Part shown: positions 52,169-61,449 of the stretch, in pieces
How positions within the stretch are numbered: the first letter of the stretch is position 1
Layout: the number at the start of each line of letters is the position of its first letter
NCBI RefSeq assembly: GCF_000154785.2
Contig: NC_015728.1
Span: 1-64,000 of the forward strand
From: Roseobacter litoralis Och 149
GTDB lineage: Bacteria > Pseudomonadota > Alphaproteobacteria > Rhodobacterales > Rhodobacteraceae
Reading direction: 5' to 3'
DNA: 64,000 bases
Made by a program: the position numbers and the translations under genes
Notes under the pieces: generated by a model
Database searches by the model: none
Seen by the model: the letters and a program-made list of their open reading frames with translations, nothing else
Told to the model about the DNA's origin: nothing

Positions 52169-53065
52169 CTAGATTTTGCTAAGCTGATCCTGCAGTCTAC
52201 CGTTAAGATTGACGAACGAAATGCCCACAATGACCAATAAGATGCCGAAGAGTTGGACAGCGGAAAGACGCTCGCCAAAGAACAGTGCACCAATTGTGAG
52301 GCCGAAAATCGGCACTAAGAAGCTGAACACGATCGCTCGGTTTAGTTCCACGACCTCCAGCACAGAAAACCAAAGCCAGTAAACCAATGCAGAGCCAAAC
52401 AAGGCCAGACCCAACAGCGACATTACGAAAACCGATGTCCATTGGATGGCAGATTGATCTTCAAGGAGTAGGGCCGCCACGGCAAGAGGGACGCTGCCGA
52501 TCAGCATCTGAAATCCCATTGCAAACAGACCGTCAACCTCACCTGCGATAGATTTGATAGCCACGTTGCTGATCGTCACTCCAACGGCTGCTAGAACAAT
52601 GTACGCAAAGCCGATGGCCGTTTCATCCTGCACTTCGTTTTCCAATTGCGGCAGTGCGATCACAAGTATCCCGGCGAAACCGATCAAGAGCCCGCCCCAC
52701 CCGACCTTCGCCAGTCGCTCGCCAAGCCATGCGACACCGAGCATCGCGGCAAGTAGCGGCTGAGCATTGGCGACAACTGTAGCGAGTCCGGGAGATACGA
52801 ATTCTGCCGCATGAAACATTCCCACGAAACCCAGACTTGTCGCGCCAACGCCAACAACACAAAGCGTCAGCCATGTGCGACGGCCATGCGGAATCGGCCG
52901 ACCCAAAAATATTGCAATAAGCACCAAGGCGACACCGGCCAGAACCGCACGCAGTGTCGCAAACGTCAGATGTGGCGAATACTGCAGTCCCGCCGTGATC
53001 AGCGGGAAGCACAGGGCCCACAAAAGCATGGCCATAACGATCTTGGTTGTTGTCGTCAGCGACAC
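52169..53065 (-). CDS. EamA/DMT-family membrane transporter
   Basis: A 298-aa protein with ten predicted helices, two EamA repeats (LWALCFPLITAGLQYSPHLT; AIGFAYIVLAAVGVTISNVA). DMT members export metabolites; substrate unknown. No metal connection visible. ATG at 53065. Confidence 0.86.
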   Translation of the reverse strand: MSLTTTTKIVMAMLLWALCFPLITAGLQYSPHLTFATLRAVLAGVALVLIAIFLGRPIPHGRRTWLTLCVVGVGATSLGFVGMFHAAEFVSPGLATVVANAQPLLAAMLGVAWLGERLAKVGWGGLLIGFAGILVIALPQLENEVQDETAIGFAYIVLAAVGVTISNVAIKSIAGEVDGLFAMGFQMLIGSVPLAVAALLLEDQSAIQWTSVFVMSLLGLALFGSALVYWLWFSVLEVVELNRAIVFSFLVPIFGLTIGALFFGERLSAVQLFGILLVIVGISFVNLNGRLQDQLSKI

Positions 53066-53369
53066 TGGGCTTCCTTTTTCATGTCAACAGCAGCGGGAAT
53101 TTCCGGAAATCATCCGGTTGGTAACTGTCGATCGAGGGCAATACCAAAATTGCACACGCAATAGATTCAAAACGCAGCCCTGGCGACAATCCAATTGATC
53201 ATACAAAACGCCTACCAAACATACCAAACACCTGCCGCCAACGCGACTAAGGCAAAGAATAGGGCCGCCAATCTCATAATTTTTATTCCTTCGATGTTTG
53301 GTCGGCCTAGGTATCGCCCACATACGTCGGCAGACTTCTCCTAATCACCCACCGGAAGCAGAACGAAAA
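53066..53369. other. Gap with a possible 21-aa gene
   Basis: About 300 bp between EamA and the ABC protein. The only candidate is the short hydrophobic frame at 53212-53277. Otherwise nothing was recognised; this is where an ABC nucleotide-binding domain would be expected but is missing. Confidence 0.4.
53212..53277 (-). CDS. Possible 21-aa membrane peptide
   Basis: ATG at 53277 after GAAGGAATAAAAATT, encoding a single hydrophobic helix MRLAALFFALVALAAGVWYV and a final Trp. It could be a genuine small membrane protein or chance. Confidence 0.3.
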   Translation of the reverse strand: MRLAALFFALVALAAGVWYVW

Positions 53370-54608
53370 TCACGCATGTACTACCTCCAAAGCAAAATCA
53401 TGCCTTGGCACTTCCTTTCGGTTTGCCTCAACCTTTGAGAAGAATGTGGTTATCTCGTGATATCTAATCCGGGTGTCTTCCAGAGTCTGATAATAGCGAA
53501 ACAGTTCTTTCAGAGGCGCTGAAAAATCTTTGTGTGCCGCCAGCACAGCAACTAGCGCACCAAGGCTGATGCGTCCTTCGATAACGAAGTACCCTCCTAG
53601 GGAGTAGAACAGGAATGGCGTCAGCGCGGTCAAAAAGTTGTTCAGGGACTTGATAAAGAATTTCAAATGGAAAATGCGACGTCTTACTTGCTCAAGCTCA
53701 CGAAAGCTGGTGCTTGTCCGTAAAAGAGGCTGGGACCCGGCTGCCTCTCCTCGTAATTGGTCGCTCAGAAGCCTGCCCAGTTGGCGAACCTCGGAAATTC
53801 GCTTTCTAGAAAGGATATTCACCCGTCTTTGCAGTTTTGGAAGCAGGATAAGTTGTATCGGCAAGACAGTCAGCGCAGCGGCACCCAAAACCGGGTCTTG
53901 CATGAACATGAACAAGAGAATGGTCGCAAGGGTTCCCCCCTGCATGATGGGTAGCGTAAGCACGTCGGCCGCGAAGCCACCGATTGGCTCAACCTCCTGT
54001 GCGAGTATGGGAACAATCTCACTCTGGTTCTTGGAATCCGGATCACTGCGCCACTGACGGAAAACCAATAATCTGAAGCGACGCAGGAACCTCTCGGCAA
54101 CATAGCCCTTGAAGACGTTCAGGATGTATTTGTTCAGTCCGCTAAGTATGATGGCAAACAAGTAGAGGCCACACAAAACAAGGAGGAACGCCACCTGGTC
54201 AAATTCATAGTCCCAAAAACGGACTGGGAACCGATCAGAGTCCAATGCATTGTTCACGATTTGCTTCGGCAACTCGAGTGTCAGATATAAGATGGGCATG
54301 GCGATAAGGCTCAACGTGATCATCAAAGCCTGTTGTTTTCGCGAATGCCGCAGGACAGCGTTGAATAGGCGAGGGTCCAACCCGCGAATCCAATCTCGCT
54401 GCGGCGTTACAACTCTTGGGCGACGCCACTGTTTGAGGATAAATCGAATTGTGAGAAAACCAGTAACAGCAGTGAGAAGTGCTGGCGCAAGCACCAAGAT
54501 CAGGTGTAAAAATGGGTGAACCCAATCTGGAGTTGACTCGTGATAGTGATATCCAAATGTGGCGGATATTTTGTGAAAGACGTCGTGATAACGATCCAAC
54601 AGAGACAT
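53370..54608 (-). CDS. ABC-transporter membrane domain without ATPase
   Basis: A 412-aa type-I ABC exporter membrane domain: six helices (ITLSLIAMPILYLTLELPKQ and others), coupling region with RLLSDQLRGEAAGSQPLLRT. It stops just at the linker (FALEVVHA) where the ATP-binding half would start; no Walker motifs follow in any frame in the next 300 bp. Either a truncated gene or a membrane domain relying on an ATPase elsewhere. 17 bp after the cupredoxin gene. Confidence 0.78.
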   Translation of the reverse strand: MSLLDRYHDVFHKISATFGYHYHESTPDWVHPFLHLILVLAPALLTAVTGFLTIRFILKQWRRPRVVTPQRDWIRGLDPRLFNAVLRHSRKQQALMITLSLIAMPILYLTLELPKQIVNNALDSDRFPVRFWDYEFDQVAFLLVLCGLYLFAIILSGLNKYILNVFKGYVAERFLRRFRLLVFRQWRSDPDSKNQSEIVPILAQEVEPIGGFAADVLTLPIMQGGTLATILLFMFMQDPVLGAAALTVLPIQLILLPKLQRRVNILSRKRISEVRQLGRLLSDQLRGEAAGSQPLLRTSTSFRELEQVRRRIFHLKFFIKSLNNFLTALTPFLFYSLGGYFVIEGRISLGALVAVLAAHKDFSAPLKELFRYYQTLEDTRIRYHEITTFFSKVEANRKEVPRHDFALEVVHA

Positions 54609-54625
54609 GCGTTTGATTCTCGAGC

Positions 54626-55201
54626 TTATGGTCTTGAGCGGAAATGATCATGCACAATGATCACACCGAACATGCCTGCCTCACGGTGACCCGGGATCAG
54701 ACACACAAACTCCAGATTGGTTATGTTCGAAAACTCCCAATCCAACGTCGCAGTCTTTGCGCTTGGAATTTTAACTGAGTTCTTTTCACTATGCTCCATA
54801 TCAGGGTGCTTCTGCATCCATTGTTGATGTTTGGCTATCTCATCAAAGGAACCCAAAAAGAACTCATGGTCGATTGAACCTGAGTTATCTACTACGAACC
54901 GCACCACCGATCCGTGCTCGATATTGATCACATCCGGTTCAAACAGCATATAGCCGCTCTCAGTTTCCTTTATGTTCACTTCAATTGTTCGGGTGATATC
55001 CGCGCCGGCGGCCGGTCTTCCGATTGAGGTATGCCCAGGTTGTTCATATGCATTCTCATGAGGTCGAGCGCCAACCCCGGAATCTGCGCCAGCTATCATT
55101 GGCGGCAGGCTGGCTACAATACCAATAGCGATTGCCATAAACAACTGCTTCGGTTTCTTAATCCAACGGCCAAGCTTCAGAAGCGCGAGACAGTTCAGCA
55201 T
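54626..55201 (-). CDS. Cupredoxin-domain periplasmic protein
   Basis: A 191-aa exported protein with a cupredoxin fold; copper ligands: His in SIDHEFFLG, Cys-His-Met in FVCLIPGHREAGMFG. ATG at 55201 has GATTGGAGTG upstream and was preferred to 55270, which overlaps the previous gene. Same strand, after the cupredoxin-CusF fusion. Confidence 0.82.
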   Translation of the reverse strand: MLNCLALLKLGRWIKKPKQLFMAIAIGIVASLPPMIAGADSGVGARPHENAYEQPGHTSIGRPAAGADITRTIEVNIKETESGYMLFEPDVINIEHGSVVRFVVDNSGSIDHEFFLGSFDEIAKHQQWMQKHPDMEHSEKNSVKIPSAKTATLDWEFSNITNLEFVCLIPGHREAGMFGVIIVHDHFRSRP

Positions 55202-55266
55202 TTTCACTCCAATCAAATCCGAGGCGAGGTGAAAGGAGACGATAAAGAATATCGCCTCCTTTATGG

Positions 55267-55980
55267 TCATTTGAGTTGAGTGACAGTCAACTTGCCTTTT
55301 ACGCGGTCGGCAACGAATTCGATGTCTTGACCTTCGGACATCTTGGCAATCATCGCCTCGTCGGCGCGAAACACCATTGTCATCGCGGGCATGTCGAGAT
55401 TGACTAGAGGGCCGTGGATGATCGTCACCTTGCCAGCCTTAGCGTCGATCTTCTTGATCTTGCCGGTCGTGTAGTCCACATCCGCTTGCGCCATCTGGTC
55501 CCCAACTGCAACCTTACGGTGCATGCCAGACTCGTAGTGGCCGGGGATCAGGCACGCGGCCTCGAACGTACCGGCATTTGCGAAAGTCCAGACGACCTCA
55601 CCAGATGCGCCCGCATCGAGGCGGATGCGGTTCGGGTCGTCGTGTTCCATGTCCATCTTGGCCATTTCAATCTTGTGCTCGGCATTGCGCTCAACCGTGT
55701 CGAGGACAAATTCGTGCTCCAATTCACCCTCGTTCGTGATCTTGAAGCGTATGGTCTCACCCTGTTTGATGTTCATCTCTTCGCTCTGGATCAGCATTTC
55801 GCCGTCATCGTTCTCAAGCAGAATGACATCAATGGTGCGATCAACTTTTTCCGAATGGCCCGGCATGCCGACAATCATTTCCGATGCATCCGTTGTTTCT
55901 TTTTTTGCATGGCCGACATCCGCGAAAGCGCCTGATGCGAACATAATGGTGATAGCTGTGCTCAGAAGTAGTTTTTTCAT
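55267..55980 (-). CDS. Cupredoxin-CusF fusion protein
   Basis: A 237-aa secreted protein (signal STAITIMFASGAFA). N-terminal cupredoxin with HEFVLDT and ACLIPGHYESGMH (Cys-His-Met ligands), C-terminal CusF-like domain (GKVTIIHGPLVNLDMPAMTM). It thus joins a blue-copper fold to a Cu(I) chaperone fold. A long upstream frame was rejected; ATG at 55980 begins the signal. Between the multicopper oxidase and the second cupredoxin. Confidence 0.87.
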   Translation of the reverse strand: MKKLLLSTAITIMFASGAFADVGHAKKETTDASEMIVGMPGHSEKVDRTIDVILLENDDGEMLIQSEEMNIKQGETIRFKITNEGELEHEFVLDTVERNAEHKIEMAKMDMEHDDPNRIRLDAGASGEVVWTFANAGTFEAACLIPGHYESGMHRKVAVGDQMAQADVDYTTGKIKKIDAKAGKVTIIHGPLVNLDMPAMTMVFRADEAMIAKMSEGQDIEFVADRVKGKLTVTQLK

Positions 55981-56024
55981 TTGATTTCCTATGGTTTTGG
56001 GTGGGTCGAACTTGAAGAGGCTAG

Positions 56025-57383
56025 TCAGCCCTTCGAGTTTGGTTTTGGTGTGAGAATGGTCTTGGGGCTGTTGTTCGAGGCGAACTCGGGCAACTCGCCG
56101 GTCCATTCGTAGGCCATCTCGCCCGGAGGATTTTCGTACCAGCCGGGGTCGGAGTAATCGTCCGCGTCGATGCCGTCCCGCACCTTTACGACCGAAAACA
56201 TGCCGCCCATCTCGATGGGGCCGTAGGGCCCCCAACCCGTCATCATCGGGATGGTGTTGTCAGGCAGCGGCATTTCCATTTTCGCCATGTCCCCCATGCC
56301 GGACATCCCCATGGGCATGTATTCCGGCTGGAATTGACGGATCTTCTGGGTCAGTGGTTTCTTGTTGACCCCGATGAATGTGGGCACGTCGTGTCCCATC
56401 GCATTCATGGTGTGGTGCGACTTGTGGCAGTGAATCGCCCAGTCACCCAGATGGTCTGCGACGAACTCATATGCGCGCATCGCGCCCACGGGGATGTCGA
56501 TGCTGACCTCGGGCCACTGAGCAGACTCCGGAACCCAACCACCATCAGTACAGGTGACTTTGAAGTCGTAGCCGTGCATGTGGATTGGGTGGTTTGTCAT
56601 GGTCAGGTTGCCAACCCGAACCCGCACGCGGTCGCCCTTGTTGACGACCAGCGGGTCGATGTCCGGAAAGATCCTGCTGTTCCACGTCCAGAGGTTAAAG
56701 TCTGTCATCGTCATGATGCGAGGGACATAGGTACCTGGATCAATGTCGAATGCGTTCAGCATGATCAGGAAATCGCGGTCCACTGGCATGAACGTCGGGT
56801 CCTTCGGGTGGACCACGAACATCCCCATCATGCCCATCGCCATTTGGGTCATCTCATCGCCGTGTGGATGGTACATGAACGTGCCCGACTTCACCAAATC
56901 GAACTCGTAAATGAATGTCTTGCCCGGTGGGATACTAGGATGGCTCAGACCTGAAACACCGTCCATGCCCGAGGGCAGGATGAGCCCGTGCCAATGAACT
57001 GTCGTTCCTTCGGGTAGCTTGTTGGTGACGTAGATACGTACTCGATCGCCCTCGACCGCCTCGATTGTGGGACCCGTGGACTGGCCATTGTAGCCCCACA
57101 AATGCGCGATCATGCCGTCTGCAAGTTCGCGTTCGACGGGTTCGGCAACAAGATGGAATTCCTTGACGCCGTTGTTCATCCGATAAGGCAACGTCCAGCC
57201 GTTCAGCGTGACAACCGGGGTATAATCCACGCCCGAAGAGGGGCGCGGCGTCACCTGTGTGGCAGCGGTGTCCATAAGTGCCGCTTCCGGCAGACCCATG
57301 TTCAGTGTCTGGCCCCAAGCTTTGGAGGATACCAGGGTCGCACCTGCGGCACCGGCTCCGAGTAGTTGACGTCTATTTAACAT
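56025..57383 (-). CDS. Periplasmic multicopper oxidase
   Basis: A 452-aa multicopper oxidase with Tat signal (LNRRQLLGAGAAGATLV). All copper clusters seen: HWHGLILPSG, MYHPHGDEMTQ, HPIHMHGYDF and WAIHCHKSHHTMNAMG. Met-rich segment MPMGMSGMGDMAKMEMPL near the C-terminus suggests cuprous oxidase activity. After TolC, same strand, 13-bp gap. Confidence 0.92.
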   Translation of the reverse strand: MLNRRQLLGAGAAGATLVSSKAWGQTLNMGLPEAALMDTAATQVTPRPSSGVDYTPVVTLNGWTLPYRMNNGVKEFHLVAEPVERELADGMIAHLWGYNGQSTGPTIEAVEGDRVRIYVTNKLPEGTTVHWHGLILPSGMDGVSGLSHPSIPPGKTFIYEFDLVKSGTFMYHPHGDEMTQMAMGMMGMFVVHPKDPTFMPVDRDFLIMLNAFDIDPGTYVPRIMTMTDFNLWTWNSRIFPDIDPLVVNKGDRVRVRVGNLTMTNHPIHMHGYDFKVTCTDGGWVPESAQWPEVSIDIPVGAMRAYEFVADHLGDWAIHCHKSHHTMNAMGHDVPTFIGVNKKPLTQKIRQFQPEYMPMGMSGMGDMAKMEMPLPDNTIPMMTGWGPYGPIEMGGMFSVVKVRDGIDADDYSDPGWYENPPGEMAYEWTGELPEFASNNSPKTILTPKPNSKG

Positions 57384-57396
57384 ATCATCATTCCTT

Positions 57397-58857
57397 TCAG
57401 TGTCCTGGGCCGCCGCCGGCGGCTACGGCTGCGCCCTCACCATCGCCACCACCGGCGACGCCACCGCCGTAGATCGCGGCTGTAATGTTGGCTTGGGCAA
57501 TGTAGAAGTCGCGCTTCGCGTTAGCTGCTTCCAATGAAGCTGCCAGTTTTTGACGGACGTCCGTCAACAATTCAAACGTGTTGGTAATCATGCCGTTGTA
57601 GGAAAGAAGGCCTTCCTCCTCGACCGTCGCGCGCAACGGAACCAAAACGTCCCGATAGTGCCGTGCGATCTTGTATGAGGAGTGATAAGCGACTTCCGCG
57701 CTTCTGGCCTCGGACCGGACATTCACCGCCCTTTCGGCCAGAACATTGGCCGCCTGAAGGTACATCAGTTCAGCCTTGCGCATGCGTGCCTTGCCAGTGT
57801 CGTAGATGGGGATCGCGAATTCGACCTCAAGTTGCGGCAGGGTTTCGGTTTCCGTATTGCCATCCTCGCGCTCACGTTCCGATTCGACACCGGCGACAAG
57901 CTCTAGATCGCTAACGATGCGGGTTTGGTCCGTCAGTTCGAAAGCTCTCGCCTGTGCTTCCAAGCCGAGTTTTGCCACGCGAAGATCGACGCGGTTGGCC
58001 AGCGCTTTTTGTTCGATGCTTGTCACTCGCCCGACGGATCCAGGCAAAGCGGGCAAGGCATCCGGAACATAGTAATTAACATCGCTGCCCCAGAGTCCCA
58101 TCAGCCGGGTCAGCCGCTCTTTGGCGAGAGTTGCGTTCAGACGCGCCTTCGCCAGTTGGCCGGCGAGTTCGGCGTTGAATGCCTGCTCCCTTGCCTGCCC
58201 TGCTTTGTTCAACGCGCCGGTCTCGCCCAGACGCAGAGCAAGCTCGGACCCCGCATCCGATGTGGCCTTTGCCTTCTTGAGGTAATCTGCTGTCTCAAAA
58301 GCGGCGACAGCTTCGATCCACGCCATACGCGTTTCATTGGCCAGCGCCAGCGTGTCGCTGACCGCTTCCAGCTGAGCACCCTGAAAGTTGGCATCTGCGA
58401 TCGCGATACGCTGCTTGCGGGTTGTCGCGTCCAGAATGTTGGTCCGGATCAGCCCCTCGATGGACCGGTAGACTCCCAATTCCGGTGCGCCGATCCCGAT
58501 CAGCCCGATGGAGATGACCGGGTTTTCAGGTGTTGCCTGCTGCCAGGCTTCCGCCGCTGACAATCCTACATTTGCATAGGCAGCCTGCAACCCTTTGTTG
58601 TTCAAAAGCGCGACCTGAACCGCGGTTTCCGCAGAAATGGTTTTTCCGTGAATCATGGATCTGACTTCTTTGGTCAACGCCACGTTCTCGGCTTGTGTCT
58701 GCGCGAAAGCAGTCCGTTTGCCAAGAGCAGCAGAAGTCTGGTTGGAAACGTTAAGGAAACCTGCTTTCGGCTCGGTATAGGCACTGGGTACGGCTGTTGC
58801 GCAGGCACCTAGTAGCAAAGGAAATCCAAATATTACGGGAAGTTTTGAGACGCGCAT
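57397..58857 (-). CDS. TolC-family outer-membrane efflux lipoprotein
   Basis: A 486-aa outer membrane factor with a lipobox (LLLGACATA). Two OEP repeats with coiled-coil regions. Likely outer-membrane partner of the CusBA pump at 31644-37246 although not adjacent. Gly-rich C-terminus (GGGVAGGGDGEGAAVAAGGG) is unusual. Overlaps the preceding small lipoprotein by 1 bp. Confidence 0.87.
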   Translation of the reverse strand: MRVSKLPVIFGFPLLLGACATAVPSAYTEPKAGFLNVSNQTSAALGKRTAFAQTQAENVALTKEVRSMIHGKTISAETAVQVALLNNKGLQAAYANVGLSAAEAWQQATPENPVISIGLIGIGAPELGVYRSIEGLIRTNILDATTRKQRIAIADANFQGAQLEAVSDTLALANETRMAWIEAVAAFETADYLKKAKATSDAGSELALRLGETGALNKAGQAREQAFNAELAGQLAKARLNATLAKERLTRLMGLWGSDVNYYVPDALPALPGSVGRVTSIEQKALANRVDLRVAKLGLEAQARAFELTDQTRIVSDLELVAGVESEREREDGNTETETLPQLEVEFAIPIYDTGKARMRKAELMYLQAANVLAERAVNVRSEARSAEVAYHSSYKIARHYRDVLVPLRATVEEEGLLSYNGMITNTFELLTDVRQKLAASLEAANAKRDFYIAQANITAAIYGGGVAGGGDGEGAAVAAGGGPGH

Positions 58858-59078
58858 CAGTTGCCCTCCGTCTGTTCTTCGTTGACCGAGCGCCAGTCGC
58901 GTGGACCGGTGGGTGCGCGATAGGTATAGCCGGCCAACGGGTCCTGATATTGGACCGGTGAAAGGACGGAACTGTTCACAGCTGCTTGTTGATCTGCAAC
59001 AATCGGTAGAGGAGTTGGCTCATACGCACACGCGCCGAGCACGAGGGCCAAGGCCCCCGAAAAAACATAGGATTTCAT
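58857..59078 (-). CDS. Small lipoprotein, 73 aa
   Basis: Lipobox in ALVLGACAYEP; mature part ends RDWRSVNEEQTEGN. No family recognised. Overlaps TolC start by 1 bp (TGATG), so translationally coupled and probably helps it. Confidence 0.72.
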   Translation of the reverse strand: MKSYVFSGALALVLGACAYEPTPLPIVADQQAAVNSSVLSPVQYQDPLAGYTYRAPTGPRDWRSVNEEQTEGN

Positions 59079-59151
59079 GGATATTACCTGACTTTAGTGG
59101 ACGATGTCGTCGCGGCACGAGGGCCAGATGACAAACCTCAAAGAAGAAAAA

Positions 59152-59556
59152 TCAGATCAATTCTCGAGGCGGCCGCAGATCGGCAGTCGCACCTGCTGAG
59201 GGTTCAAATTCTGCGGCCCGTACAAAAGTCTCGGACGCCTCTACACGCACAGCAGCTTCTCGGGGCTGTGGTGGCATGAAGGACATGCAAACGCCATCGC
59301 AGCACTCAACAGATGCCTGATGTTCGCCCGCGGCCAGTGGCTGTGTCTCACAGATGCCTGATGCGGCATGTAACTCACAATGGTGTGCTTCATTATCAGA
59401 GATCAGACTGTGTTCATGAACCACGTTAGAAAGAGCGTAATCAGGCGCATGTGAACCAGCATGTCCGAGTCCGGATGTCGCAACGACCAGCGTAGATACG
59501 ACGACTAGCTTCAGAAAAGCCAAACGTAACTGAGGTGTCCAAAGGCGTTGCATCAT
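59152..59556 (-). CDS. Secreted His/Cys-rich protein, 134 aa
   Basis: N-terminal signal (LKLVVVSTLVVATSGLGHAG), then HEHSLISDNEAHHCELHAAS and VECCDGVCMSF, a plausible metal site. It resembles the protein at 37324 in style. ATG at 59556 chosen; a GTG at 59565 is possible. Same strand between glutaredoxin-MauE and small lipoprotein. Confidence 0.62.
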   Translation of the reverse strand: MMQRLWTPQLRLAFLKLVVVSTLVVATSGLGHAGSHAPDYALSNVVHEHSLISDNEAHHCELHAASGICETQPLAAGEHQASVECCDGVCMSFMPPQPREAAVRVEASETFVRAAEFEPSAGATADLRPPRELI

Positions 59557-59664
59557 GCCGTACACTTGCCGAATGACTGCGAAACTGTCAATGGGAACAG
59601 CGCCTTACAATTTGATACATTTCGCGTTGGCGCCTGTTCCGATTTCTAGCATTGGATCTCGGCC

Positions 59665-60432
59665 CTAAGTCCACCCAAGAGCCCGCGCTGGCATCCAGAG
59701 ACCCATAAAGATCATCATCAGGTTCTCGGTCAACGACACAAAGCCAAGGGGAACGTTCGATCCGCCACCGACGCAAGCGCATTTAAGTTCCCGCTTGTCA
59801 ATGTAGACGGCTTTGAACACGGATACCGCACCGATGGTCCCAATGACGAGTGCAATCGGCGCGCTGATCCAGAGAAGAGCCCCCGCTACCATGAGAATGC
59901 CGGCGATGGCTTCCCCAAATGGATAGACGTAGCCGTACCGTACCCAATGCTGCGCGAGTAAATCGTAGTTCAGGAACATCGTGGAAAATCCTTCGATATC
60001 CTGGAGTTTCTGCACGGCGAGGAAACACATTGAGATCGCGATGAACCATTCGAACGCGCGAACGGTGAAAACCGAGCCATAAAACGCCCAACTAAGACCC
60101 AAAGCCATCAAGAAAGCGACAGAGAAAATCGCGATGACGGGCTGGTAGGACGTTTCATCATCGCCGCGGACCTCCTGTCCAAAGTGCTCACGTAACGCGT
60201 CGTATCCGCCGATGCGCTCACCACCGATAAATGTCTGCGGGGTGGTCTCGACCGAATACTCTTCCTTGAAAGCATCGGTTTCTTCTCGGGAAGTAAGGTG
60301 GTGGTCCTCCACCGTGTATCCTTCACGCTCCAGAAGATCCTTTGATTTCAATCCGTAGGGACACAGATGGTCCTCCATAACCATCCGATAAAGAATGGCC
60401 TTTTGAGCGGGTTGATTGCTATCTTTTGGCAT
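59665..60432 (-). CDS. Glutaredoxin-MauE/DoxX membrane fusion
   Basis: A 255-aa protein: N-terminal glutaredoxin domain with CPYG (EDHLCPYGLKSKDLLEREGY) and TTPQTFIGGERIGGY, then four MauE/DoxX-like helices (FLMALGLSWAFYGSVF etc.) ending with KCACVGGGSNVP. Family members move electrons between cytoplasm or membrane and periplasmic thiols. Follows DUF305 by 17 bp. Confidence 0.85.
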   Translation of the reverse strand: MPKDSNQPAQKAILYRMVMEDHLCPYGLKSKDLLEREGYTVEDHHLTSREETDAFKEEYSVETTPQTFIGGERIGGYDALREHFGQEVRGDDETSYQPVIAIFSVAFLMALGLSWAFYGSVFTVRAFEWFIAISMCFLAVQKLQDIEGFSTMFLNYDLLAQHWVRYGYVYPFGEAIAGILMVAGALLWISAPIALVIGTIGAVSVFKAVYIDKRELKCACVGGGSNVPLGFVSLTENLMMIFMGLWMPARALGWT

Positions 60433-60448
60433 GTCTCATTCCTTTTCT

Positions 60449-61384
60449 TCAGCTGCGGCAGGTCCAATAGCCCATAAAACCGACTGCGAGAGGCGTTTCA
60501 CCCGTCAGCTCGAAGAGAAGGCTGGAGCCTTCACCATCATCGGCGTCGCTTGGCGTCAATGTCACTTTGCCACCGTCGGCTGTCAGCACACCGCCTGACG
60601 CCACACTGCCCTGCGCACTGAACGTCACCAACGCGCCAGATACCTTTGCAATGGCTTGTCCGTTGCCGTCTGTCGCCAAAATCGGATCAGCATTGACAGC
60701 GCGAACAAAAGTGCAAGCCGGTTGGGCTTTCAGACCACGGTCAATCTCTTCGGCCGAGAGCGGAGCGGGACGAATGCCTGCGATGACCGGGGTCGAAATC
60801 GCTTGCGTCAAGCTCTCCAACGGCGCAGGACCTTCTGACTTACCAAGCGGCCAATCTGACCCGGCTTCACCATTGGCCGCGATGTCAGCCAGCAAGAAGC
60901 GCATCTCCGCGATTTCCCGATCTTGAGCCACGACAATTTCTTCAGCGAGGACTTTGACACGTGGGTCGGTGATTTCGGCTCTCTCACTTGTCATGATGGC
61001 GATCGAATGGTGGGGGATCATGGCACTCATCCAGCTTTCATCTTGCACGGTCTCCTGGCTGCGCACGAGCCAGAGCGCGCCAGCAAACATCACTGCAGAG
61101 CCTGCAAGGATGGCAACATTGGCTGCCATGTTTTTGTACATGCCCCACATGAAAAGAAGCATCACGACTGCCATCGTCGCGCCCATGACAAATGTCATGT
61201 AGAAACGCGTCTCGCTCCAATAGATGTGCTCAAGTGAGTAGGAGTTGAGGTACATCAACCCGAACATGATGGCGGTTGACGTACCAACCATTGCGAGAAA
61301 GCGGCCATACGATGACTTGCAGTGCGCCTTATTGCTTTCTTCACCCTCAACTCTCGAATGATTTTGATATGTTGAATCTGACAT
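60449..61384 (-). CDS. DUF305-domain membrane protein
   Basis: A 311-aa protein: four membrane helices, then DUF305-like region SWMSAMIPHHSIAIMTSERA with IPHHSIAI as copper-site candidate, and a C-terminal beta-rich extension with FGYWTCRS-like ending. DUF305 proteins are abundant in copper operons. ATG at 61384 has AAAGGA and lies after the promoter at 61409-61439. Confidence 0.83.
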   Translation of the reverse strand: MSDSTYQNHSRVEGEESNKAHCKSSYGRFLAMVGTSTAIMFGLMYLNSYSLEHIYWSETRFYMTFVMGATMAVVMLLFMWGMYKNMAANVAILAGSAVMFAGALWLVRSQETVQDESWMSAMIPHHSIAIMTSERAEITDPRVKVLAEEIVVAQDREIAEMRFLLADIAANGEAGSDWPLGKSEGPAPLESLTQAISTPVIAGIRPAPLSAEEIDRGLKAQPACTFVRAVNADPILATDGNGQAIAKVSGALVTFSAQGSVASGGVLTADGGKVTLTPSDADDGEGSSLLFELTGETPLAVGFMGYWTCRS

Positions 61385-61408
61385 AGGAGTTCCTTTCGCT
61401 TTCATCCA

Positions 61409-61439
61409 AAACTAGGCTCCAGCGCTGGAGGGTTCCCAA
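61409..61439 (-). promoter_or_regulatory. CueR-type promoter/operator before DUF305 operon
   Basis: Minus strand: -35 TTGGGA (61434-61439), 19-bp spacer with CTCCAG-cg-CTGGAG, -10 TAGTTT (61409-61414). Confidence 0.83.
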
Positions 61440-61449
61440 CGGTTCAAAT

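Noticed and set aside
55981..56235. N-terminal 85-codon extension of the cupredoxin-CusF gene
   Set aside because: Overlaps the multicopper oxidase end in another frame; the signal peptide starts at 55980.
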